A stretch of 64,000 nt of DNA from an uncultured Clostridia bacterium (GCA_947303255.1 CAMYXL010000003.1:1-64000); one strand, 5' to 3'. Positions 34,624 through 43,497 are shown, counted from the stretch's first letter. The notes: generated by a model not told the origin, from the sequence alone. Made by a program: numbers and translations.

Positions 34624-35634
34624 ATGTCCAGATCAGTAAACATTCCGGAGGGCTACAAGTCACATCTTTCCCTTCGCGAGACACAGCATGCTATAAAGCA
34701 GATCAAAGACACTTTCCAACAGTCCTTGTCATTTGCTCTCACACTCGACCGCGTAACTGCACCTTTGATCGTTCCTAAGGACAGCGGTATCAACGACGAC
34801 CTTAACGGCGTTGAGCGTAAGGTTGAGTTCTCCATCAAGGAGATCGAGACAAATGCAGAGGTCGTTCAGTCCCTTGCTAAGTGGAAGCGTATGGCTCTCT
34901 ACCGTTACGGTTATAAGCCGGGCGAAGGCATCTACACAGACATGAACGCCATCCGCCGCGATGACAACGTAGACAACATCCACTCAATCTTCGTAGATCA
35001 GTGGGACTGGGAAAAGGTCATCACAGCAGAAGACCGCAACATCGAGTTCCTCAAGGATACGGTCCGCAGCATCGTTAAGGCTATCGTCTACACTAAGCGT
35101 CAGGTTACGCTCCGTTATCCTCAGATCAACAATCCGATCAACGAGGACGTATTCTTCATCACGACTCAGGAACTTCTCGACAAGTATCCTGACCTCGACA
35201 CGAAGGCTCGTGAGGACGCTATCGTCAAAGAGCACGGCACAGTATTCATCATGGGTATCGGCGCACCTCTTAGTAACGGCGAGCCGCACGACGGCAGAGC
35301 TCCTGACTACGATGACTGGTCCCTCAACGGCGACCTGATGGTATGGAACGAAGTCCTCGGACACGCCCTCGAGATCTCATCCATGGGTATCCGTGTTGAC
35401 TCCAAGTCCCTCGCATCACAGCTCAAGGCAGCAAACGCAGAGGACCGCATGAAGTTCGAGTTCCACAAGCTCATCGCAGAAGGCACGATGCCTCTCACGA
35501 TCGGCGGCGGTATCGGTCAGTCACGTCTTTGCATGTTCCTTCTCGAAAAAGCCCACATCGGCGAAGTCCAGGCATCCGTTTGGACAGAAGACATGTACAA
35601 AGAGTTCGAGGCTAAGGGTATCACCCTCCTCTGA
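34624..35634 (+). CDS. asnA: Aspartate-ammonia ligase (asparagine synthetase A)
   Basis: The 336-residue protein matches AsnA, an aminoacyl-tRNA-synthetase-like fold enzyme that makes Asn from Asp, ammonia and ATP. Typical segments are FSIKEIETNAEVVQSLAKWKR, DQWDWEKVI, DWSLNGDLMVWNEVLGHALEISSMGIRVD and LTIGGGIGQSRLCMFLLEKAHIGEVQASVW. It uses ammonia, not glutamine, which fits an anaerobe in an ammonia-rich habitat. It is co-transcribed with asnS and followed by a terminator. Confidence 0.97.
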   Translation: MSRSVNIPEGYKSHLSLRETQHAIKQIKDTFQQSLSFALTLDRVTAPLIVPKDSGINDDLNGVERKVEFSIKEIETNAEVVQSLAKWKRMALYRYGYKPGEGIYTDMNAIRRDDNVDNIHSIFVDQWDWEKVITAEDRNIEFLKDTVRSIVKAIVYTKRQVTLRYPQINNPINEDVFFITTQELLDKYPDLDTKAREDAIVKEHGTVFIMGIGAPLSNGEPHDGRAPDYDDWSLNGDLMVWNEVLGHALEISSMGIRVDSKSLASQLKAANAEDRMKFEFHKLIAEGTMPLTIGGGIGQSRLCMFLLEKAHIGEVQASVWTEDMYKEFEAKGITLL

Positions 35635-35657
35635 TCATCACCTAACTTAATACTTAA

Positions 35658-35690
35658 GACCGATTTCCCATTCCGGGAAGTCGGTTTTTT
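35658..35690 (+). terminator. Terminator of asnS-asnA
   Basis: GACCGATTTCCC pairs with GGGAAGTCGGT, followed by six T. Confidence 0.9.
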
Positions 35691-35705
35691 ATTGCCACCT
35701 TTAAA

Positions 35706-35806
35706 ATTCCCGTTATTTGTACCGTCCTATGGAACGGTACAAATGACGGTAAAAACGCGGAAATTCCCGTAAAATGTACCGTTCCTATAGCGGTACAAAT
35801 GACGGG
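35706..35806. repeat. Two tandem copies of a long palindrome
   Basis: Copy 1 (35706-35750) and copy 2 (35763-35806) both begin ATTCCCGT. Both contain TGTACCG, a TCCTAT centre, CGGTACAAATGACGG, and so fold into hairpins with stems of about 15 bp. The copies start 57 bases apart. They do not precede a T-run. The rest of the 35635-36021 gap holds TTGTCGAT repeats (35813-35836), a promoter and a structured leader. Confidence 0.7.
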
Positions 35807-35866
35807 TTGTTTTGTCGATTTTGTCGATAATTGTCGCTTGTATTGTTATTTAATAAACAATATAAA

Positions 35867-35895
35867 TTGACATTTATACTTCTAAATTTTATACT
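35867..35895 (+). promoter_or_regulatory. Promoter of the first esterase-DUF4214 gene
   Basis: TTGACA (35867-35872), a 17-base spacer and TATACT (35890-35895) form a near-consensus promoter. The second gene has the same hexamers and spacer length at 38092-38120. The predicted leader is ~120 bases. Confidence 0.88.
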
Positions 35896-35910
35896 ACATA
35901 TGTTTCTGAG

Positions 35911-35990
35911 CATTTTGAGTTTGTATGTTCGGGAGCAGGGAGATATGAGAAAACTGGGCGGCTAGTGTTCCCGGTATTTTTCACAGTTAA
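35911..35990 (+). ncRNA. Structured leader element, copy E1 (cis-acting RNA candidate)
   Basis: This ~80-base unit has conserved GAGTTTGTATG (35917-35927), ATGAGAAAACT (35945-35955) and a stem ACTGGG...CCCGGT extended with one bulge (35953-35962 with 35967-35975), then GTATTTTTCAC. Two further copies stand in the leader of the next paralogue. The stem changes in sequence but keeps pairing. I do not recognise a known riboswitch class. Confidence 0.6.
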
Positions 35991-36021
35991 AAATTTCATA
36001 TTAGAGTTTTGGGAGAATCTT

Positions 36022-38025
36022 ATGAGGAAGAGATTATTAAGATTCCTTTCTGCTGTTATCGCTGTTGTTATCACAACGGCGTCTTTTGTATTCGCGCAAG
36101 ATGCAGAAGCTGCATTCAGCTATACGTATGACGGAACAGTAAAGGATTATACGATCGAGAAAACTTATAACTACGGAAAATATTTCGAACCTTCGGAAGA
36201 CGGCAAATATCAGGTCCTTATCTATGTGCACGGCTCAGGTGAAACCGGCGGATGCGGCCAGGGCAATATGCCTACGGGTCTTCTGAATCTGATGAACAAA
36301 TGGATATTTAATGGTTACTGCGAACCTTTTGTTGTAATATGTCCAAGGATCGAACAGATAAAGGAAAAGAAATGGGGCATCACTGATTTCGGAGAGTTTG
36401 TTACCGACGGTTATCTCGAGAAACTCGTCGAGGAGATCAAGGCAGGAAATATCTCTTCCAAGGTGGATACCAGTAAGCCGATCGCCATTGCAGGTTATTC
36501 AATGGGCGGTGCAGTGGCTTTGTGTGCAGGAGCCAAGTTTTCCGATACCTTCTACAACGTCGGATCTATCAGCCCGTCATGGTGCTGTTATAACGGAAGT
36601 GCGCAGTCATATCTCAATTCTTCTTCGGAACTTGTTTTCAATCAGGATCCGGAAGGACATTATATTATGACCTACGGTAAGGGCGAGGAAGAACAGTTCG
36701 CTAAGAATGTTGAGAGATATAAAGGTTATATAGAAGGAAACAAAGAAAACAGGGACGGCCTATTCAAGTTTTGTGCTTATGACTCAAGTTACGGAGGACA
36801 CGGATGGAAAGTCTTCATGAGAGGCACTTTCGAGTTCCTCTTCTATATGAGAAATGACTGTCTGCCGACTACCGAGATGATCGACACAGCATGTAACGGA
36901 GCAAATACAGGATTATATGGTATTGCCTACATAAAAGGAACTCCTGTTCCGGGTAACACACTTACCGCATATACTTCGGCAAGTAATGCCAGTAATTTCA
37001 ATTACCAGTGGCTCCGTAATAACGAGCCGATCAGCGGCGCTACATCAAAGACCTATACCCTTAGCAGTGCAGATGCAGGAGCGAAGATAAGATGCAAGCT
37101 TACCGATAAAGATGGCGTTTACAAAGGTTATTTCTTTACCGAAAAAGTTGAGGTAAGTGCTCCGAGTGCGGTACCTACTATAACTACCAGCCCGACTGTT
37201 ACAACAAAACCTACCGGCGGAGCTTCTTCGGGAAGCGGTAATGCTCCGACACCGGGCGGAAGCAGAGGTGCATCATCCAAGGAGGATATCTCCAAGTTTG
37301 TAGATAATATCTATACCAGTGTTCTCGGCCGAGATGCCGAACCGGAAGGTGCCGAGTTCTGGTTTAACGAGTTGTGGAACTTCAAATGTTCCGGTGACGA
37401 AGTAGCATTGGGATTCATTAACAGTAAAGAATTCAGAGACCGTAATCTCTCTGATGAGGATTATGTGAAGGTTTTATATAAGGCTTTCTTCGACCGTGAT
37501 CCTGATGACAGCGGCATGAAGTTCTGGCTCGACTCACTGTCTAATGGAACTCTTGACCGTAAGGCAGTCGCCAATAATTTCGTATACTCACAGGAGTGGG
37601 CTGACACCTGTGCCACATACGGCATAAGATGCGGTGGAAGCATCAAAGCCAAGGTTAATATCACTCCTTCAGATTCGACATATGCATTCGTAGAGAGAAT
37701 GTATGTAACTGCTCTCGGAAGAGCATCTGATGAGGGCGGTAAAGAGTTCTGGGCTAATGAACTTTCCAACTACAGATGCACGGGTGAGGAGTTGGGCGTA
37801 CAGTTCTTCCTGAGTAAAGAGATGGAGGATCTCAATATCTCGGACGAAGAGTTCGTTGACCGTCTTTATAAGACGTTTATGGACCGTGATGCTGAGCCTG
37901 ACGGCAAGACATTCTGGCTTAAGAGCCTGGCGGACGGAGCTTCAAGAAAATCCGTTGTCCTGGGCTTTACGAGAAGCGAAGAATTTGTCGGCAGATGTAT
38001 AACAGAAAGAATACTTCCTTATTGA
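36022..38025 (+). CDS. Secreted esterase-like protein with Ig-like and DUF4214 domains, paralogue 1
   Basis: The 667-residue protein has a signal peptide (residues 1-31, cleavage near AEAA). An alpha/beta hydrolase domain follows: oxyanion region YVHGSGE (68-74), nucleophile Ser160 in GYSMGG, and a likely His in GGHGWKVF. An Ig-like domain lies at ~315-390 (YQWLRNNEPISGATSKTYTLSSADAGAKIRCKLTD), then a Thr/Gly linker. The C-terminus has four ~60-residue DUF4214 units (VLGRDAEPEGAEFWFNEL, FFDRDPDDSGMKFWLDSL, ALGRASDEGGKEFWANEL, FMDRDAEPDGKTFWLKSL). DUF4214 occurs in surface proteins acting on glycans. No anchor is visible; a cell-wall polysaccharide esterase is inference. Confidence 0.83.
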   Translation: MRKRLLRFLSAVIAVVITTASFVFAQDAEAAFSYTYDGTVKDYTIEKTYNYGKYFEPSEDGKYQVLIYVHGSGETGGCGQGNMPTGLLNLMNKWIFNGYCEPFVVICPRIEQIKEKKWGITDFGEFVTDGYLEKLVEEIKAGNISSKVDTSKPIAIAGYSMGGAVALCAGAKFSDTFYNVGSISPSWCCYNGSAQSYLNSSSELVFNQDPEGHYIMTYGKGEEEQFAKNVERYKGYIEGNKENRDGLFKFCAYDSSYGGHGWKVFMRGTFEFLFYMRNDCLPTTEMIDTACNGANTGLYGIAYIKGTPVPGNTLTAYTSASNASNFNYQWLRNNEPISGATSKTYTLSSADAGAKIRCKLTDKDGVYKGYFFTEKVEVSAPSAVPTITTSPTVTTKPTGGASSGSGNAPTPGGSRGASSKEDISKFVDNIYTSVLGRDAEPEGAEFWFNELWNFKCSGDEVALGFINSKEFRDRNLSDEDYVKVLYKAFFDRDPDDSGMKFWLDSLSNGTLDRKAVANNFVYSQEWADTCATYGIRCGGSIKAKVNITPSDSTYAFVERMYVTALGRASDEGGKEFWANELSNYRCTGEELGVQFFLSKEMEDLNISDEEFVDRLYKTFMDRDAEPDGKTFWLKSLADGASRKSVVLGFTRSEEFVGRCITERILPY

Positions 38026-38048
38026 TAATAGCCTTTATCATTTTTAAA

Positions 38049-38080
38049 GTCGTCGCATCAAAAATGCGGCGATTTTTTTA
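38049..38080 (+). terminator. Terminator between the esterase paralogues
   Basis: TCGTCGCAT pairs with ATGCGGCGA around CAAAA, followed by seven T. Confidence 0.9.
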
Positions 38081-38091
38081 TTCAAACAGAA

Positions 38092-38120
38092 TTGACATTT
38101 AAAGATGTAAAAACTATACT
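38092..38120 (+). promoter_or_regulatory. Promoter of the second esterase-DUF4214 gene
   Basis: TTGACA (38092-38097), 17 bases and TATACT (38115-38120) mirror the promoter of the first paralogue. The predicted leader to the ATG at 38350 is ~225 bases. Confidence 0.88.
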
Positions 38121-38135
38121 ACAAACGTCGACAAT

Positions 38136-38225
38136 CATTTACGAGTTTGGGTGGTTGGAGACGGGAAGAAATGAGAAACTGAGTAACTAGAGTTATTTAG
38201 TATTTTTCACTGTACAATTTTATAT
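38136..38225 (+). ncRNA. Structured leader element, copy E2
   Basis: It has GAGTTTG (38143-38149) and ATGAGAAACT (38171-38180). A 10-bp stem ACTGAGTAAC (38178-38187) with GTTATTTAGT (38192-38201) closes a TAGA loop. GTATTTTTCAC and ACAATTTTAT follow, as in the other copies. Confidence 0.6.
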
Positions 38226-38240
38226 TGTGAACGTTTCCGG

Positions 38241-38320
38241 ACATTTTGAGTTTGTATGACCGGGCGTACTTCTGAGAAACTAAGTGACACGGGTTATTTG
38301 GTTTGTTATCAAGTTACAAT
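38241..38320 (+). ncRNA. Structured leader element, copy E3
   Basis: It has GAGTTTGTATG (from 38248), TGAGAAACT (38273-38281) and the 10-bp stem ACTAAGTGAC (38279-38288) with GTTATTTGGT (38293-38302). Against E2, the stem keeps pairing where an A-T pair replaces a G-T pair and a G-T pair replaces an A-T pair. It lies in tandem with E2, ~104 bases on. Confidence 0.6.
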
Positions 38321-38349
38321 TTTATAGTTAGTATTTGGGAGACTTTTTT

Positions 38350-41300
38350 ATGAAAGGAAGACTATTGAGAATTCTGTCTGCCGTTGTTGTTGTACCTATA
38401 ATCGCGACTTCTATGATTTTCGCGAATGATGTAAAGGCAGCACCGAAGACTTATAACGGTACGATCACACCTTACACGCGCGAAACTCATAATGTTGTAA
38501 ACAAAGGCAAATACTTTGAACCTGCAGCTGACGGTAAGTATCAAGCAATGATCTATTTCCATGGTGCATCAGATCAAGTCAATGGTACAGATTTGGCAAA
38601 TCTGCCGGAAAGATTGATGAACGACATGAACAAGTGGATCAATATGGGATATTGCGACCCTATGGTAGTAATAACTCCTTCGATCTTTAACTCAGCTGCA
38701 TGGGGAATCGAAGATTTTAAAAGCTTTGTAAAAGATGGAAATTTAGAATCATTGATCAAAGAAATCCAGTCAGGCGAGGGCTTAGGTAAAAAGGTAGATA
38801 CTAGTAAGCCTATCATCGTAGCCGGATATTCTATGGGTGCTTCAGCAGCCCTTTATACAGGTACTTTGTTTAGGAATGGTGATCCTAATGGTGATGGAAT
38901 TGCTGATGTTGCTCCAATTTACAATGTTGGCGCATTCAGTCCATCCTACTGCTACTACTCTGAGGAGTCACCCAGTTGGATTAAAGATCCATCAGATTGT
39001 ATCTTCTCGACAAGGACAGACGGACACTTTTTGTTAACCGGTGGTGCAGGTGAAAATTCTTACTTCAATACCTGCTATAACACAGATAAGCGTGTTTTAG
39101 AAAAGAATGGTACTCTATTTAAATTTCACAAATACAATTCCGAATGGGGTCCGCACGGATGGGCTTGCGTATTTGAACTTGGTACTTTTGAATATCTGTA
39201 TTACCTGAAATTCAATGAACTTCCGTCTGAAGAGATCATGACAAATGCAGTCTGGGGTGAGGTAACAATCTCAGGAACGACGACTGTCGGAAGCACACTG
39301 ACAGCATCATTAAACACATATTACGATGTCGGAGCGAGCTATCGCGGTTATCAGTGGTATCGAGAGAACACTTCGACGGGAGCTTTTACCGCTATTTCCG
39401 GTGCGACTTCAAGTACTTATACTCTGACTTCTGCTGATGCAGGTTGTAAGGTCAGATGCAAGATCTGGGATACCAGAGAACCAAAAACACCGCAAGGAAG
39501 CGGCAAGTGGGGTTATTCATACCGTACCACAGCTACGATCTCTTCAGGCCAGCAGCAGCCGCAGGCTATCAAAGGAACGGTAACATTATCCGCTGATTAT
39601 TACCGTTACGGTTATAAAGTCAGAGCTACTGTATCAGGCAGTAATGCAACAAACCTCAAGTATCAGTGGAAGAGAGGCGACTCTGTTATAAGCGGTGCAA
39701 CCTCTTATGAGTATGTACTCACAGAGAGCGATATCGGTAAGCAGATAAGCTGCATAGTAACAGATAAGGACGGTAAGTACACAGGCAGCATCAGCAGTTC
39801 AAAGACAGCTACCATAGGTAAGGCATTTGGTCCTAATCCGCCGAGCGGTGTTTCCGCAGTTAACTGTTCCTCCAAGGGAGCAAAAGACGGAAAGATCACA
39901 GGCGTATCTGACAAGATGGAATATGCAGTCCAGACAAATGGTAACCCTGGTACATTTAATAGTATTTCAGGAACAACAGTCACAGGACTTGCTGCAGGAA
40001 CATACTACGTCAGATATAAGGCTACATCCACGGCAGATGCGGGCGGAATGGCAGAAGTTTATATCAAAGAGAACAGTGCTCAGGCGATCAAGGGAACGGT
40101 AACATTGTCTGCTGATCATTACCGTTACGGTTATGAGATCAGTGCCACTGTATCAGGAAATAATGCAACAAACCTCAGTTATCAGTGGAAGAGAGGCGAC
40201 TCAAATATCAGTGGCGCCACAGGCAATAAGTACAAACTTACTGAGAGTGATATCGGTAAGCAGATCAGCTGTGTAGTAACTGATAAGGATGGTAAGTACA
40301 CAGGCAGCATTAGCAGTTCAAAGACAGCTACTATAGGTAAGGCATTTGGTCCTAACCCACCGAGTGGTGTTTCCGCAGTTAACTGTTCTTCTAAGGGAGC
40401 AAAAGACGGAAAGATCACAGGCGTATCTGACAAGATGGAATATGCAGTCCAGACAAATGGTAACCCTGGTACATTCAAGAGTATTTCCGGTACTTCGGTT
40501 ACGGGACTTGCAGCCGGAACATACTATGTAAGATATAAGACTACTTCAACGGCAGATGCAGGTGGAATGGCTGAAGTTTACATCAAAGACGGTGCTGCTC
40601 AGTCGATCAATGGAACGGTAACATTATCCGCTGACCACTACCGTTACGGTTATAAGGTAAGTGCAGCTGTATCAGGCAGTAATGCAACAAACCTCAAGTA
40701 TCAGTGGAAGAGAGGCGACTCAGTTATCTCTGGTGCAACCTCTTATGAGTATGTGCTCACAGAGAGTGATATCGGTAAGCAGATCAGCTGTGTTGTAACT
40801 GATAAAGATGGTAAGTACACAGGCAGCATCAGCAGCTCAAAGACAACTACTATAGGTAAGGCTTTCGGTGCTAAAGCTCCTACAGGTCTTGCAGGTATTA
40901 ACTGTTCCTCTAATGGCGCTAAGGACGGAAAGATCTTGAATGTGTCAGATAAGATGGAATACACAGTTCTTACTAACGGTAAGCCGGGTACATATACGAG
41001 TATTTCCGGATCTTCGATCACAGGACTTGCTGCGGGAACTTACTATATCAGATATAAGGAGACTTCCACAGCTGATGCCGGTGCTAATGCCGAGATAACT
41101 ATCAATGTAAAGGCTTCAAATGTAACAACTACACCAACAGTAACAGCAGCACCTACTACAACTGCTACTGATACTGCAGTACAGACAGTTACAACTGCTC
41201 CTACAGCAACAACAACTACCGCTACGAGTACATCACCTAATGACCAGATCTCTGCTTTCGTAGATCGTCTCTATTTGAGCGTTCTCGGAAGAGAGGCTGA

Positions 41301-41997
41301 TGAAGAAGGTGCTAAATATTGGACAAACGAGCTCGTTTCATTCAGGATGTCGGGTGCACAGGTTGCAGAGAAGTTTGTTCTCAGCCCTGAGTTCCTTGGT
41401 TCCGTTGAAAATGATACTCAGTTCGTAACTGTTCTTTACAAGGCATTCTTCAATCGTGATCCTGACGATGACGGACTTGCTTATTGGACAAAAGCACTTA
41501 GTGACAAGACAATGACAAGAGAAGAAGTAGAAAGAAACTTCGTATATTCTCAGGAGTGGGCAGATACATGTGCTGAATACGGAATCCTTTCCGGAAGCAC
41601 AGTTAAGCCTTCCAAATCCATTGATCCGACTGAAGCAACTCTTGCTTTCGTTGAGAGAATGTACACTAAGGCAATGAATCGTGAATCTGATCCTGAAGGT
41701 AAGGCATATTGGGCTAATAGACTTGCTAACTACGAGTGTACAGGTGAGACTATCGGTCTCGAGTTCTTTACCAGCGCAGAGATGAAGAGCTATAACCTTG
41801 ATAACGAAGAATTCGTAAAGAGACTTTATAGCACATTCATGGATCGTGATGCTGATTCAACAGGTCTTTCATTCTGGATAAATGAACTTGAGAACGGCGC
41901 TGATCGTGCAGAGGTCGTAAAGGGATTTGCAAAGAGCGCTGAGTTTGAGCAGAGATGTATCGAAGCAAGGATCCTTCCTTGCGAGGGTTTATTCTAA
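38350..41997 (+). CDS. Secreted esterase-like protein with repeated Ig-like modules and DUF4214 domains, paralogue 2
   Basis: The 1215-residue protein has a signal peptide (1-30, AKA/A-type site near VKAA), an alpha/beta hydrolase domain with Ser161 in GYSMGA and His in GPHGWACVF, and one Ig-like module (~300-390). Three near-identical 173-residue modules follow (each with YQWKRGDS, ESDIGKQISC and GTYY[VI]RYK), then a ~40-residue Thr/Ala/Pro linker and four DUF4214 units (VLGREADEEGAKYWTNEL and relatives). It is an enlarged version of paralogue 1, with the repeats probably acting as a stalk. The start follows GGGAGA. Confidence 0.83.
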   Translation: MKGRLLRILSAVVVVPIIATSMIFANDVKAAPKTYNGTITPYTRETHNVVNKGKYFEPAADGKYQAMIYFHGASDQVNGTDLANLPERLMNDMNKWINMGYCDPMVVITPSIFNSAAWGIEDFKSFVKDGNLESLIKEIQSGEGLGKKVDTSKPIIVAGYSMGASAALYTGTLFRNGDPNGDGIADVAPIYNVGAFSPSYCYYSEESPSWIKDPSDCIFSTRTDGHFLLTGGAGENSYFNTCYNTDKRVLEKNGTLFKFHKYNSEWGPHGWACVFELGTFEYLYYLKFNELPSEEIMTNAVWGEVTISGTTTVGSTLTASLNTYYDVGASYRGYQWYRENTSTGAFTAISGATSSTYTLTSADAGCKVRCKIWDTREPKTPQGSGKWGYSYRTTATISSGQQQPQAIKGTVTLSADYYRYGYKVRATVSGSNATNLKYQWKRGDSVISGATSYEYVLTESDIGKQISCIVTDKDGKYTGSISSSKTATIGKAFGPNPPSGVSAVNCSSKGAKDGKITGVSDKMEYAVQTNGNPGTFNSISGTTVTGLAAGTYYVRYKATSTADAGGMAEVYIKENSAQAIKGTVTLSADHYRYGYEISATVSGNNATNLSYQWKRGDSNISGATGNKYKLTESDIGKQISCVVTDKDGKYTGSISSSKTATIGKAFGPNPPSGVSAVNCSSKGAKDGKITGVSDKMEYAVQTNGNPGTFKSISGTSVTGLAAGTYYVRYKTTSTADAGGMAEVYIKDGAAQSINGTVTLSADHYRYGYKVSAAVSGSNATNLKYQWKRGDSVISGATSYEYVLTESDIGKQISCVVTDKDGKYTGSISSSKTTTIGKAFGAKAPTGLAGINCSSNGAKDGKILNVSDKMEYTVLTNGKPGTYTSISGSSITGLAAGTYYIRYKETSTADAGANAEITINVKASNVTTTPTVTAAPTTTATDTAVQTVTTAPTATTTTATSTSPNDQISAFVDRLYLSVLGREADEEGAKYWTNELVSFRMSGAQVAEKFVLSPEFLGSVENDTQFVTVLYKAFFNRDPDDDGLAYWTKALSDKTMTREEVERNFVYSQEWADTCAEYGILSGSTVKPSKSIDPTEATLAFVERMYTKAMNRESDPEGKAYWANRLANYECTGETIGLEFFTSAEMKSYNLDNEEFVKRLYSTFMDRDADSTGLSFWINELENGADRAEVVKGFAKSAEFEQRCIEARILPCEGLF
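39562..41118 (+). repeat. Three tandem 519-bp repeats inside the esterase gene
   Basis: Copies begin at 39562, 40081 and 40600, exactly 519 bases apart (173 codons). Copies 1 and 2 are closest; copy 3 diverges in its second half (AFGAKAPTGLAGINCSSNG in place of AFGPNPPSGVSAVNCSSKG). The pattern points to recent duplication with in-frame recombination. Confidence 0.92.
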
Positions 41998-42028
41998 TTA
42001 GATAATCCGGATAACTCCATTACGTGTT

Positions 42029-42070
42029 GACCCTTGAAGTTTGAGACAAACTTCGGGGGTCTCTCTTTTT
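42029..42070 (+). terminator. Terminator after the second esterase gene
   Basis: GACCCTTGAAGTTTG pairs with AAACTTCGGGGGTC, followed by TCTCTTTTT. An AAGGAG/CTCCTT hairpin at 42095-42117 may serve the convergent lipoprotein gene, but it lacks a clear T-run. Confidence 0.82.
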
Positions 42071-42145
42071 GGTAAATGTTTTCGAGCAAAATGAAAGGAG
42101 AGCCGAAGCCCTCCTTCCTGCGAAAACAGATGTGAAGTGATCTAA

Positions 42146-43411
42146 TTAAAGCCATGGTTCCTTCCAGTCAAGAACGAGTTCCATGATTCCCTCGTAGAAG
42201 ATATCTTCTACAAAGTACTTGTAGTGATATTCATATGTCTCAGAGATATCAAGTCTGATGAGGTTGCCGTCTGCATCTTCAACGTCAAGATATGTGTTTC
42301 CGTCTGTCTCGATCGGGGAAACGAATGTGTTGTAAGGAACAACTGCTGTCTCGTCTGTGACCTTGCCATTTACGATGATGTTGCCTTCGAGTTCCTTCCA
42401 GAAGGAAAGCTTATATGTAATTGTTCTGTCGAATGTGCGGATATCGTTCAAAGCTACAGGCATTCCGTCGTCGCCTACTTTGTATTCTCTGGAAGCGCGC
42501 ATGATTCCCATACCGCCGCACTCAAAACCGTCCATTACTTCTGTTGTCATGATCTTAGGGAAGCTTACACTCTTAGCTACACCAACAAGAGTGATTTCGT
42601 TTTCGCCGATCTTGTAAACGTTAGTGTCGTGCATATCGCAGCCGACTGTGTCACAGATCCAGATGTACTTTGTGCCGTTACGGTCTACGAGGTAGCTGTT
42701 AGCGAGGACTACGCCCAACTCGTCGCAATATGTGATAGGCAGATCGAATATAATTCCGTTATATGAGATCTGGACTATCTTGTCACCCGGAGTAAGTTCG
42801 AAATAACCGAGCTCGCAGTCGAGGTACCAACCATCTCTGTCGTCCTTGAAGAAATCGAAAGGCTTAACGTAGTTCTTCTTTGTATCAGCCTTGAGTGCTG
42901 CGAATGCATCTACCGGTGTCTGTGTAGGAGCAGCTGTAACTTCTGCTGTAGGAGCTGTTGTAACGACTGCTGATGGAGTAGTTGCCTGAGTACCTGCGAC
43001 AGTTGTCTCAACTGCTGTTGTTTCTGCGACAGCTGGCTCAGTCGGCTTTGTTTTATTTCCGAAAAGGTTTTCTGTTGTAGTCGGCTCGACTGTGAAATAT
43101 GTCTTGTCCTTGTTGTCGATCTCTACAACACCCTTTGATGTTTCTTCGATCTGTACAGACTTTTCTTCTGCTACCATTCCCTCAGTAGGAACTGTTGCTG
43201 TGTCTGCTGTTGCTGCTGTGTCACCGGCGGAAGCAGCCTGTGTCTGGATTGTGACTCCGTTGGCGGAGATGTTTGACTTCTCTGCTGCTGCGATGATGCG
43301 GTCTACTGTGTTTCCCTGATCCTTTACTTCAATAGTACAGCCTGTTGCTGCAAATGCGATTGATGCTGTAAGTACAACAGATGCTGCTTTGATGATCTTG
43401 TTAGCTTTCAT
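42146..43411 (-). CDS. BlaI-box lipoprotein, paralogue 1
   Basis: The 421-residue protein has a signal peptide and lipobox ATGC, with TIEVKDQGNTVDRIIAAAEK after it. A Thr/Ala/Pro tether of ~110 residues follows, then a ~240-residue domain starting near YLDCELGYFELTPGDKIVQISYNGIIFDLPITYCDE. The equivalent segment in the two neighbours is YTLDCKHGNFKVEPG...FELPITW, so the three are paralogues. The start at 43411 follows GGAGG. The promoter carries two TTCTAC-N4-GTAGAA boxes, placing it under the BlaI-type repressor of 48031-48399 by inference. Function unknown. Confidence 0.78.
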   Translation of the reverse strand: MKANKIIKAASVVLTASIAFAATGCTIEVKDQGNTVDRIIAAAEKSNISANGVTIQTQAASAGDTAATADTATVPTEGMVAEEKSVQIEETSKGVVEIDNKDKTYFTVEPTTTENLFGNKTKPTEPAVAETTAVETTVAGTQATTPSAVVTTAPTAEVTAAPTQTPVDAFAALKADTKKNYVKPFDFFKDDRDGWYLDCELGYFELTPGDKIVQISYNGIIFDLPITYCDELGVVLANSYLVDRNGTKYIWICDTVGCDMHDTNVYKIGENEITLVGVAKSVSFPKIMTTEVMDGFECGGMGIMRASREYKVGDDGMPVALNDIRTFDRTITYKLSFWKELEGNIIVNGKVTDETAVVPYNTFVSPIETDGNTYLDVEDADGNLIRLDISETYEYHYKYFVEDIFYEGIMELVLDWKEPWL

Positions 43412-43455
43412 TTTATTAATCCTCCATAGAAAACTATTTAATCTATAAGTTGTAT

Positions 43456-43475
43456 TGCTTGTTCCGGAATAAGCA
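43456..43475 (-). promoter_or_regulatory. Leader hairpin of BlaI-box lipoprotein 1
   Basis: TGCTTGTTCCGGAATAAGCA is a near-perfect 20-base palindrome in the ~80-base leader. The same 20 bases stand in the leader of paralogue 2 at 44793-44812. Confidence 0.6.
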
Positions 43476-43497
43476 TCTTTATCTGACTTACAAGGCA

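Noticed and set aside
33572..34684. 370-codon minus-strand frame opposite asnS.
   Set aside because: It is a long shadow produced by the codon bias of asnS. The composition (runs of Cys, Val, Leu) is not protein-like and asnS is certain.
35911..38320. c-di-GMP riboswitch as identity of the repeated leader elements.
   Set aside because: The CACGCACAGGGCAAACC and GGGACGCAAAGCC cores of the class I aptamer are absent, and nothing matches the class II pseudoknot pattern.
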